This document shows, in pieces, positions 1 through 6,856 of a stretch of 64,000 nt of DNA. Both the position numbers and the translations under genes were made by a program. Below the pieces are notes generated by a model. The model had not been told where the DNA came from. It saw nothing but the letters and a program-made list of their open reading frames with translations, and did no database searches. This stretch comes from Flavobacteriia bacterium (GTDB lineage Bacteria > Bacteroidota > Bacteroidia > Flavobacteriales > Weeksellaceae): the NCBI GenBank assembly GCA_015999765.1, contig JAECQR010000003.1, positions 1-64,000 of the forward strand, given 5' to 3'. Numbering within the stretch: the stretch's first letter is position 1; the number at the start of each line of letters is the position of its first letter.

Positions 1-1578
1 CTCAAATTCAACCGGATTAGCAGCCTTCAATTTTACCGTTTGCCATTCTGAAGTTGGATTTAAAAGCTGCTGGTTTTTCAACCTCAATGGCATTGAAAAT
101 TTATCGATCACATTGCTGTAGCGGAATTTCAGTGTGTTTCCGTTTTGAGAATATTCTAAAACCGGAATTTTAGCTGTCCTTAAATACTGATTGAAGACCG
201 GTGAGAAATCAATTCCCGACTTCGAAGAGATGTAATCTTCAACCTGTTGTGTGGTAACTGTCTGGTGATAAAAATCTTTGTTCAGACCCCTTAAGATCTG
301 GCGGAATTTTTCGTCATCATTAATAACCTGGCGAATCGTGTGGAGCATATTTGCGCCTTTGTAATACATATCGCCGCTGCCTTCGTTTCTAACTCCGTAC
401 TGACCGATGATTGGGATGTCGTTTTTAATATTGTGGCGGATTCCCTGAACATATTTTTCCCCTGAATTTTTATCCATGTAGTTCTCAGTGAAAAGTGTTT
501 CAGAATAGCTGGTAAAACCTTCGTGAACCCACATGTCAGCCTGATCTTTCGCAGTGATATTATTCGCAAACCACTCATGGCCGGTTTCATGAATAATGAT
601 AAAATCCCAGTTCAAACCAACTCCGGTTCCGGACAGATCTCTGCCCAAATAGCCGTTTTTGTATTTGTTTCCGTAAGCTACATTGCTTTGGTGTTCCATG
701 CCAAGGTACGGAGTTTCTACAATCTTGTAAGAATCCTCGTAGAAGGGATAGGGACCGAACCAATATTCAAACGCTTTCATCATAGGTTTTACCTGTTCAA
801 ACTGTTTTTTAGCTTTCTGCAGATTATAGTCAAGCACCCAGTAATCCAAATCCAACTTACCTTTTTCACCTTCGTAATAATCTTTGAAATTCACATATTT
901 TCCGATGCTTGGAACAATAGAGTAGGCGTTGATAGGATTTTTAACTTCCCAGGTAAACGTATTTTTGTTTTTTTCTGACGTCTGCGAAATCAGTCTTCCG
1001 TTCCCGACACCGACAAGATCTTTCGGCGTAATAATTTTCATCACGATCCCGTTATCGGGTTCGTCGCTCCAGATGTCTTTTACAGGTAGCCATACAGAAG
1101 TTCCAATTCCTTCCTGTGCAACACTTACGAACGGATTTCCGTTGTCATCCTGTTTGAAAACCCAGCCGCCATCCCACGGAGCGTTTTGCGCAATAACCGG
1201 GTTTCCGGAATACTGAATCGTGAAAGAATGGATGTCGCCTTTTTTGTAGTCTTTTTTAGTTTCAATAAAAATGAAATCACCATCGCGTCTTGAGGTGCAA
1301 AGTTTTACGTCAGAATCAATGATTTTGTATTGCATTGGTTGCTGTAAATCGATCTGGAAAACAGGATTAGTGATATCTTTTACGATTTCGAACGTTATCT
1401 TATTGCTTCCAGTAACGGATTTGTTCTGAATATTGGGTTCAACAGCAATTTCATATTTCTTAACATCCCAAAAATTTCTGTAAACGGTATTAGAACCTTT
1501 TAAAGTGTCCTGTTTACTGAAGTTTTGAGCAGAAAGCGCTGTGGAAGCCAGCATGAGCAATAAAAATGATTTATTCAT
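1..1578 (-). CDS. M1 family metallopeptidase (aminopeptidase), C-terminus outside window
   Basis: Zinc aminopeptidase of the M1 (gluzincin) family, expected to trim N-terminal residues from peptides in the periplasm or at the outer membrane. The frame is open from ATG at 1578 to the left edge (526 codons, no stop), so the 3' end is missing. The N-terminus is a Sec signal peptide (MNKSFLLLMLASTALSAQ). The zinc site is complete: HETGH at residues 330-334, then WVHEGF, whose Glu353 fits HExxH-x18-E. The substrate-binding segment that normally precedes the zinc motif lies in the translated region but I could not assign it firmly. It is divergent from the glutaminyl cyclase gene; a TAnnTTTG box on the minus strand lies about 20 bases upstream. 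Family assignment is firm; substrate range is not visible. Confidence 0.93.
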   Translation of the reverse strand, partial: MNKSFLLLMLASTALSAQNFSKQDTLKGSNTVYRNFWDVKKYEIAVEPNIQNKSVTGSNKITFEIVKDITNPVFQIDLQQPMQYKIIDSDVKLCTSRRDGDFIFIETKKDYKKGDIHSFTIQYSGNPVIAQNAPWDGGWVFKQDDNGNPFVSVAQEGIGTSVWLPVKDIWSDEPDNGIVMKIITPKDLVGVGNGRLISQTSEKNKNTFTWEVKNPINAYSIVPSIGKYVNFKDYYEGEKGKLDLDYWVLDYNLQKAKKQFEQVKPMMKAFEYWFGPYPFYEDSYKIVETPYLGMEHQSNVAYGNKYKNGYLGRDLSGTGVGLNWDFIIIHETGHEWFANNITAKDQADMWVHEGFTSYSETLFTENYMDKNSGEKYVQGIRHNIKNDIPIIGQYGVRNEGSGDMYYKGANMLHTIRQVINDDEKFRQILRGLNKDFYHQTVTTQQVEDYISSKSGIDFSPVFNQYLRTAKIPVLEYSQNGNTLKFRYSNVIDKFSMPLRLKNQQLLNPTSEWQTVKLKAANPVEFE

Positions 1579-1600
1579 GAAAAGTAATTTCTTTAAAGAA

Positions 1601-1608
1601 CAAATATA
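1601..1608 (-). promoter_or_regulatory. -7 promoter box for the M1 peptidase gene
   Basis: On the minus strand this reads TATATTTG, a perfect match to the Bacteroidota -7 box TAnnTTTG, 22 bases upstream of the ATG at 1578. No clear TTG or TTTG is present at the usual -33 distance, so the assignment rests on one box and its position. Confidence 0.45.
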
Positions 1609-1670
1609 ATATTTAAATAATGTATACGGCGCATTTTGCTCGGGGTTCGCTTAGTGTTGTTAAATTTCAG

Positions 1671-1678
1671 TATTTTTG
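1671..1678 (+). promoter_or_regulatory. -7 promoter box for the glutaminyl cyclase gene
   Basis: TATTTTTG matches TAnnTTTG, 55 bases upstream of the chosen ATG at 1734. A TTG at 1657-1659 lies 11 bases upstream, shorter than the usual 18-21 base spacer; the same short spacing recurs at other promoters in this window. Confidence 0.45.
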
Positions 1679-1733
1679 AAAATTAATTTCATTCATCACA
1701 TTAACTTTGAAATTTAAAAGTAAAAATACACCT

Positions 1734-2756
1734 ATGAAAATCAGAACCCTAATCGCAGTTTTTGCATTTACTATATTGGTTTCCTGTAATAAAGACAAAG
1801 AAATCCTCAATACTTTAAACGACTACAATATTTCCATGGAAAGTAAAGGTTACCATTTTGGTGATGCTTTAACATTGCCGAAAGATGTGACAGAAAATGC
1901 AGAAAGCATCTCGATAAGTTTTGGAGATAAGGAGACTTCGAAACTGGTTGTGGATCCTGAATTTTTCACTTTAGGAGATAACGCTGTAACTTTCAACATC
2001 AAAAAGAAGAATGGCGAAATCATTACCCAGGACGCCACGATTAATGTTTTTGCTAAAACTCCCGAAGCTAAACTGAACTATGAAATTGTAAAAGAATATC
2101 CGCACGATCCGAAAAATTTTGTGCAGGGATTTCAACTCGAAGAAAACACGGTATATGAATCTGATGGACAACAAGGATCATCACAAATTTTGAAATATAC
2201 TTTAGGAAGTACAACTCCTATTGTTTTCACAAAGCAACCCAAAGAATATTTTTCTGAAGGATTAACCATTGTAGGGGATAAAGTTTATCAATTAACATGG
2301 TTAACCAAAAAAGGTTTTATCTATAACAAAAGTGATCTGAGTTTGATTAGCGAATTTGCTTATCCAAATGTAATCGGCGAAGGCTGGGGATTAACTTACG
2401 ATAACAGAAATTTAATTTTATCTGACGGAACCAAGAATATTTATTTCCTTGACGTTAAAGATCCTTCAAAAATTGTACGTTATATTTCGGTCGCCGGAAA
2501 TACCGAAGCTTACGATCAGCTGAATGAACTGGAATATTATAAAGGTCATATTTACGCCAATGTATGGCAAAAACCGGTTATCCTGAAAATTAATCCGGCA
2601 AACGGTGAGGTGGTAGGAAAGTTTGATTTTACAGAAATTGCTAAAAAACACACTACCAATTCTGATGATGTTTTAAACGGGATTGCTTTTAAAGGCGATA
2701 ACATGTTGATCACCGGAAAGAATTGGGATAAAATTTATGAAGTTTCAATTAAATAA
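1734..2756 (+). CDS. Glutaminyl-peptide cyclotransferase, lipoprotein
   Basis: Resembles the bacterial and plant-type glutamine cyclotransferase family (five-bladed beta-propeller, Pfam Glu_cyclase_2), which turns N-terminal glutamine of peptides into pyroglutamate. The ATG at 1734 is preferred over an in-frame TTG at 1707 because it begins directly with a lipoprotein signal (lipobox LVSC, acylated Cys18). Residues 20 to about 110 form an extra N-terminal beta-rich segment; the propeller follows, opening with the family signature HDPKNFVQGF and an ESDGQQGSS segment. 340 residues is longer than the usual bare enzyme because of that N-terminal region. It ends just before a strong terminator, so it is probably monocistronic. 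N-terminal pyroglutamate is common on proteins exported by Bacteroidota, which gives the enzyme an obvious periplasmic role (inference). Confidence 0.85.
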   Translation: MKIRTLIAVFAFTILVSCNKDKEILNTLNDYNISMESKGYHFGDALTLPKDVTENAESISISFGDKETSKLVVDPEFFTLGDNAVTFNIKKKNGEIITQDATINVFAKTPEAKLNYEIVKEYPHDPKNFVQGFQLEENTVYESDGQQGSSQILKYTLGSTTPIVFTKQPKEYFSEGLTIVGDKVYQLTWLTKKGFIYNKSDLSLISEFAYPNVIGEGWGLTYDNRNLILSDGTKNIYFLDVKDPSKIVRYISVAGNTEAYDQLNELEYYKGHIYANVWQKPVILKINPANGEVVGKFDFTEIAKKHTTNSDDVLNGIAFKGDNMLITGKNWDKIYEVSIK

Positions 2757-2775
2757 ACTGAAAAGTTACGATATG

Positions 2776-2805
2776 AAATGACGTTCAAAAAAACGTCATT
2801 TTTTA
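2776..2805 (+). terminator. Rho-independent terminator after glutaminyl cyclase
   Basis: A perfect 10-bp stem (2776-2785 with 2792-2801), loop CAAAAA, followed by a T-rich run. It separates the cyclase gene from the next gene. Confidence 0.9.
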
Positions 2806-2832
2806 TTTAAATTTGATAAATATTCTGTTGTT

Positions 2833-3597
2833 TTGAAATCACTTGGTCTCATCTTTTTCTTCCTTACGTGCGTAATGTCTGCGCAGCAAAATACAGCTTT
2901 TGATTCATTGAAACTGAAGGGTGTAGAAGATTTGCTGGTTGATGATTACGGCAACATTTATCTTTACAGGAACAAGGATTTCAGTTTTACAAAATACGAT
3001 TCGCTGGGCAAGCAGAAAGGAAAACTGATGCTTACACTGCCCTTTAAAATTCAGTCGGTTCAGAATCCTCTAAGCATTCCTTCTTTTTCAGAAAACGCTC
3101 AGGAGCTTAAATTTTATGATCAGAATCTGAATGAAATCCAGACGGTTAATTTCCGACAGAAATTTGGCTTTATCAAAATGGTTTATGCCGAAGATTTACA
3201 GCAAATCTGGTTGCTTGATGAAAGCACGAAACGCCTGATTCAGTATAATTTCCGGGATGAAAGAATCATTAATTCCTATCCTTTAAATGTTGATTTTGAA
3301 AATATTAATGATTTACTGGTTTTCAACAGTCAGGTTTATTTGCTGACTGCTGATGAACTTCTCATCTGCAATTTTAAGGGAGATAAAATTTTAAATATTC
3401 CTGTTAATCAAGGTAGAAGGCTGCGTCGCGAAAATGGGAATATTCACGTTATCGGCAGAAATACTGTTCATCTTTTCGAGGACCGTATGCTGAGAATAAT
3501 TTTCGAGGCCGTAAATTCGCAGATTGTGGATAAAAACTCAGCCGCTTATTTTGGAATCGGTGACCATAAACTTTATCTTTACCCGCTCAATAATTAA
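2833..3597 (+). CDS. Exported beta-propeller-like protein of unknown function
   Basis: I do not recognise a named family. The protein has an N-terminal signal peptide (MKSLGLIFFFLTCVMSAQ) and then short repeating segments of the type DDYGNIYLYRN, ESTKRLIQYNF and NSQVYLLTADELL, typical of six-bladed NHL or YVTN-like propellers. There is no ATG upstream in frame before a stop; the first codon giving a proper signal peptide is TTG at 2833, so a TTG start is inferred. It follows the cyclase terminator and precedes the deoxynucleoside kinase gene by 61 bases. Similar propeller proteins precede this kinase in other flavobacteria as far as I recall, but that gives no function. Confidence 0.7.
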   Translation: MKSLGLIFFFLTCVMSAQQNTAFDSLKLKGVEDLLVDDYGNIYLYRNKDFSFTKYDSLGKQKGKLMLTLPFKIQSVQNPLSIPSFSENAQELKFYDQNLNEIQTVNFRQKFGFIKMVYAEDLQQIWLLDESTKRLIQYNFRDERIINSYPLNVDFENINDLLVFNSQVYLLTADELLICNFKGDKILNIPVNQGRRLRRENGNIHVIGRNTVHLFEDRMLRIIFEAVNSQIVDKNSAAYFGIGDHKLYLYPLNN

Positions 3598-3658
3598 CTG
3601 AAAGAAAGGGTAATTTTCAGGCAGTACAGCTCATTCATAATCAAATAATTTTTTACAG

Positions 3659-4273
3659 ATGCACATTGCGGTTACAGGAAACATAGGCGCGGGAAAAACA
3701 ACGTTAACAAACATGCTTGCCAAACATTACAGTTGGGATGCCCAGTTTGAAGATGTAGATCACAACCCGTATTTAGAGGATTTTTATGCCGATATGAGCA
3801 AGTGGAGTTTCGCACTGCAGATTTATTTTCTTGGAAGCCGTTTCCGACAGGTGAAAGAGATCCGCGAAAGTGGGAAAAACATTGTTCAGGACAGAACAAT
3901 TTATGAAGATGCCCATATTTTCGCAGAAAACCTGTACGATATGAACCTTTTATCAGACAGAGATTTCAATAATTATACTTCGGTTTTTAATCTGATGAAG
4001 AGTTTCGTTTCGGCACCGGATTTGCTCATCTACCTGAAATCTGATGTTCCGAATCTCGTAAAGAAAATTTATAAAAGAGGCCGCGATTATGAAGCGACAA
4101 TTTCTATAGAATACCTTTCGAAACTTAATCAGAAATACGAAAAATGGATTTCAACCTACAACGAGGGTAAACTCCTGATCATCGAAGTTGATGATTTGGA
4201 TTTTGTGGAAAGACCCGAAGATTTCGGATTTATTTTAGAAAGAATTGAGTCGCAGATGCACGGACTTTTCTAA
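3659..4273 (+). CDS. Deoxynucleoside kinase
   Basis: Phosphorylates deoxyribonucleosides with ATP in the cytosolic salvage pathway; it belongs to the deoxyadenosine/deoxyguanosine kinase (dNK) family. Visible are the P-loop GNIGAGKT (residues 7-14), the DRTIYEDAHIFA segment carrying the ERS-like catalytic motif, and the lid region KRGRDYE. The length of 204 residues is normal for bacterial dNKs. It starts with ATG 61 bases after the propeller gene and is followed 67 bases later by the ArsC-like gene. Substrate preference (dA/dG versus dC/dT) cannot be read from the motifs alone. Confidence 0.92.
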   Translation: MHIAVTGNIGAGKTTLTNMLAKHYSWDAQFEDVDHNPYLEDFYADMSKWSFALQIYFLGSRFRQVKEIRESGKNIVQDRTIYEDAHIFAENLYDMNLLSDRDFNNYTSVFNLMKSFVSAPDLLIYLKSDVPNLVKKIYKRGRDYEATISIEYLSKLNQKYEKWISTYNEGKLLIIEVDDLDFVERPEDFGFILERIESQMHGLF

Positions 4274-4340
4274 ATGCGGGACATGAGATGAATGCTGTAA
4301 GCTTTTTACATTAAAAAAAATAACCTTCAACTCAACCGCC

Positions 4341-4688
4341 ATGATCAAAGTACTTCATAATAATACGTGTTCTAAATCCAGAGCAATTCTGGAACATTTA
4401 GACGAGAATAACGTTCCCTTCGAAATCATCGATTTCATGGAGACACCGCTGACAGAAATGGAGCTTACAACGCTTCTCAAAAAACTGAATACAGACGTTC
4501 AGGGACTGATCAGAAAAAATGACAGACTCTATAAGGAAAAATTTTCCGGAAAAGAATATTCTGACGAAGAATGGATTAAAATTCTCACTGAAAACCCTTC
4601 TTTAATCCAAAGACCAATCCTGATAAAAGGCCCGGTAGCAATGGTCGGAAGACCAATTGAAAATGTGAGGTTTTTTATTGAAAAATAA
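4341..4688 (+). CDS. arsC: ArsC/Spx-family thioredoxin-fold protein (arsenate reductase-like)
   Basis: A 115-residue protein of the ArsC glutaredoxin-like family. The nucleophile Cys10 sits in NTCSKSR, and the helical insert and the late RPILIKGP segment (the conserved Arg-Pro that in arsenate reductases helps bind oxyanion) are present. No arsR, arsB or acr3 gene is nearby, so arsenate reduction in the cell is not supported by context; many such orphan homologues have unknown substrates. It converges with the epimerase gene, with only 6 bases between the two stop codons. Confidence 0.85.
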   Translation: MIKVLHNNTCSKSRAILEHLDENNVPFEIIDFMETPLTEMELTTLLKKLNTDVQGLIRKNDRLYKEKFSGKEYSDEEWIKILTENPSLIQRPILIKGPVAMVGRPIENVRFFIEK

Positions 4689-4694
4689 TTCAGA

Positions 4695-5591
4695 CTATTT
4701 TCTCAAATCCATAAACGCCGCTTCAGGTGTTGAAAATTCAAAATCAAATCCCAGCGATTTGATTTTTTCGTTAGATGCACGAGTCCCTTCCAAAATAATG
4801 GAACTCATCTCCCCGAAAATCATTTTCATAACAAACGAAGGAACATTTATCGGAAGATAAAACTTCCCGGAAGTTTTAGCCAGTAAATTCATGAAATTTT
4901 CGTTAGTCGGTATGTCATCTGCAACTGCATTGAATTTTCCTCGGATTTCTGGGTTTTCCAGAGAAAAAATGTACATGTTTACCAAATCATCTTCATGAAT
5001 CCAGTTCATCCATTGTTGTCCTGAGCCAACCGCGGAACCGATGTTAAAATCTACTGTTTTCTTGAGCATCGGAAAAGCACCGCCGTTTTTTGCCAATACC
5101 ATTGCGGTGCGTAAACAAACAGTTCTGTCGGAAATATCAGAAAAATTTTCAGCAGCATTTTCCCATTCATCACAAAGTTTTGCAAGGAAATCATGTTTTA
5201 TAATTCCATCATTTTCTTTTAGAATCTCATCTGAAGTAAAAGTGCCGTAATAATTAATGCCCGAGGCAGAAATAAATGATTTCAAATGCACCTGTTGCTT
5301 TACACAATATTCTTTCAACAGATTCGCTGTATCGATACGGCTGGAAAACAGCTCTTTTTTATAATCCGCAGTCCATTTCTGGCTGATGTTGGCACCAGCC
5401 AGATGAATAATGCAGTCCAAATTTTCGAAAGCTTTTGGGTCAATAAATTTTTCGGAAATATTCCAGTAAAACTCTTCAGGTTTATCAGTTTTCTGCCTTG
5501 TCAAGAGTCTTACATGATGATTTCTGTCCCTGAGTTTTCTAACCAAAGATTTCCCGATAAGTCCGGTTCCGCCGGTGATTAAAATATTCAT
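4695..5591 (-). CDS. TIGR01777-family NAD(P)-dependent epimerase (YfcH/SDR39U1-like)
   Basis: An atypical short-chain dehydrogenase. The Rossmann fold opens with GGTGLIGKSL; IIHLAGANIS follows, and the C-terminal DUF1731 region has the usual LGFDFEFSTPEAA ending. Length (298 residues) is normal for the family. Human and bacterial homologues have no settled substrate. The start at 5591 lies 9 bases after the DUF493 stop, so the two genes form a small leftward operon. Confidence 0.9.
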   Translation of the reverse strand: MNILITGGTGLIGKSLVRKLRDRNHHVRLLTRQKTDKPEEFYWNISEKFIDPKAFENLDCIIHLAGANISQKWTADYKKELFSSRIDTANLLKEYCVKQQVHLKSFISASGINYYGTFTSDEILKENDGIIKHDFLAKLCDEWENAAENFSDISDRTVCLRTAMVLAKNGGAFPMLKKTVDFNIGSAVGSGQQWMNWIHEDDLVNMYIFSLENPEIRGKFNAVADDIPTNENFMNLLAKTSGKFYLPINVPSFVMKMIFGEMSSIILEGTRASNEKIKSLGFDFEFSTPEAAFMDLRK

Positions 5592-5600
5592 TTTTACTTT

Positions 5601-5909
5601 TTAGAGCATCATTACCCCTGGAATTTTGCCTACTTCTTTATAGATATTAATCACCTGATTCGCATCCATCACGAAGGCATTCATATTTAAAGATGTGTAC
5701 TTCCCGTTCTTGCTGTCTTTTGTAGTCAATGTAAATTTAATATTATCGAAAACCCTGTAAATTTCAGTATGCTTGGATTCCTCATTTGTGATAATGAATT
5801 TAAAAAGATAATCCTCCGGAAAGTCGTGGGTTGCATCGAGTTTTTCTTTTAATGAAGCATAAAATTCTTCGGGATTTAAGTTTTCCTGATTATCGACTAT
5901 ATTAATCAT
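5601..5909 (-). CDS. DUF493 family protein (YbeD-like)
   Basis: A 102-residue cytosolic protein of the DUF493/UPF0250 family, which has a ferredoxin-like fold. The family pattern is visible: FPEDYLFKFII near residue 30, then paired strands with KNGKYTSLNMNAFVMDANQVINIYKEVGKIPGVMML, quoted here only as landmarks around residues 67-102. In E. coli YbeD lies next to lipB; here lipB is 51 kb away. First gene of a two-gene unit with the downstream epimerase. A terminator separates it from DUF4197 upstream, so it must have its own promoter, although I could not pick one. Confidence 0.82.
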   Translation of the reverse strand: MINIVDNQENLNPEEFYASLKEKLDATHDFPEDYLFKFIITNEESKHTEIYRVFDNIKFTLTTKDSKNGKYTSLNMNAFVMDANQVINIYKEVGKIPGVMML

Positions 5910-5927
5910 CTCAGTGTAGTTTTAGGT

Positions 5928-5955
5928 TAAAAAAAATTCCGGACAAACCGGAATT
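5928..5955 (-). terminator. Rho-independent terminator after DUF4197 gene
   Basis: An 8-bp perfect stem (5935-5942 with 5948-5955), loop ACAAA, followed on the minus strand by a run of about nine T. It ends transcription of the gene stopping at 5976. Confidence 0.85.
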
Positions 5956-5975
5956 CAAAATTAAGTAATATTTCT

Positions 5976-6659
5976 TTATTTAGCGCCATTCAGCGAGTTC
6001 ATGATCGTAGATGCATTTTGCTGTTCGTGGCTTTGGATAATGTTGAAGAGCCCATTTACCATTTGTTGGGATGCGAATCTGCTGAGACCGCCTGTCAAAG
6101 AATTTGTAGAACTTTGAGTTCCCAGAATGGATCCTAAAATATTTGAGCCTTGCAGCGCAGAATTAAGGGAACTCACTAACCCGAATTCATTCAGTTTGGC
6201 ATCCACTTTAGGTGCAATTGCAGCCATAAGCTGTTCCGATGTTCTTTCTTTCAGGATTTGGGTAGCAGCACCACTTCCTCCCTGGACGATTCTCGCTGCA
6301 TCTTCTGCGGTAAGGCTGTTCACGGCGTTTACGAGAATGGGGCGCGAAGTTTCTACTGTAAAGGCTGCTGCCTGGGCAATATATTGTTTTTCTTTCTCGA
6401 CCAGACTGTTCAGCCCCATTTTCTGTAATGTATTGTTAAGGTCTCTCAACTGTTGAGGCAGTGCAGCATCAATAAGTTGGTTAGCCATGAAACTGTTTTT
6501 ATCGCTGAAGATATTCAGACCTTTTGTAATGCCGCCTAGAAGAATTTGTTTAAGAACAGCTAAACCTACGCTTGATGTTGCCAGAGCAAGACATGATTGT
6601 GTAGTTGTTCCTAAAGTTGCAACGGCCATTGTTGCAACTAGAATAGTATTTCTTTTCAT
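5976..6659 (-). CDS. DUF4197 family lipoprotein
   Basis: A 227-residue exported protein. The leader MKRNTILVATMAVATLGTT ends in a lipobox-like TQSC, so it is probably an inner- or outer-membrane lipoprotein. The rest matches the DUF4197 family: ALPQQLRDLNNTLQKMG near the N-terminal third, and a C-terminal helix MVNGLFNIIQSHEQQ that corresponds to the family's conserved closing block. Function is unknown in every member I know of. It is monocistronic: a terminator follows, and the SusC operon starts divergently 197 bases away. Confidence 0.8.
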   Translation of the reverse strand: MKRNTILVATMAVATLGTTTQSCLALATSSVGLAVLKQILLGGITKGLNIFSDKNSFMANQLIDAALPQQLRDLNNTLQKMGLNSLVEKEKQYIAQAAAFTVETSRPILVNAVNSLTAEDAARIVQGGSGAATQILKERTSEQLMAAIAPKVDAKLNEFGLVSSLNSALQGSNILGSILGTQSSTNSLTGGLSRFASQQMVNGLFNIIQSHEQQNASTIMNSLNGAK

Positions 6660-6774
6660 GATGTGAATATTAAGATTATTGCTTCATTCTCAAATATTAA
6701 GCCAAATAAAAATATGATTTCGTATTAACCACATTTAACAATAGTACTAAAATATTATGAAAAGAATAACACAG

Positions 6775-6797
6775 TTGAAATATATTTTCTAACTTTG
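6775..6797 (+). promoter_or_regulatory. Promoter of the glucan utilisation locus (susC)
   Basis: The -7 box TAACTTTG at 6790-6797 matches TAnnTTTG, and TTG at 6775-6777 lies 12 bases upstream. A transcript would begin near 6801, leaving a 5' untranslated region of about 55 bases before susC. No adjacent regulator gene (hybrid two-component system, ECF sigma/anti-sigma or SusR-like) is present, so the inducer sensor must be encoded elsewhere. Confidence 0.5.
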
Positions 6798-6856
6798 AGA
6801 TAATAAACGCTTACAGGATTGACTTTCCTAGAAAAATTACAAACAAAAACTACTAT

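Noticed and set aside
523-1216. Plus-strand open frames opposite the M1 peptidase
   Set aside because: The minus strand carries the zinc motif and a continuous 526-codon frame; the plus-strand frames are shadows.
4341-4688. Arsenic resistance locus
   Set aside because: Only the ArsC-like gene is present; no regulator, pump or methylase lies nearby.
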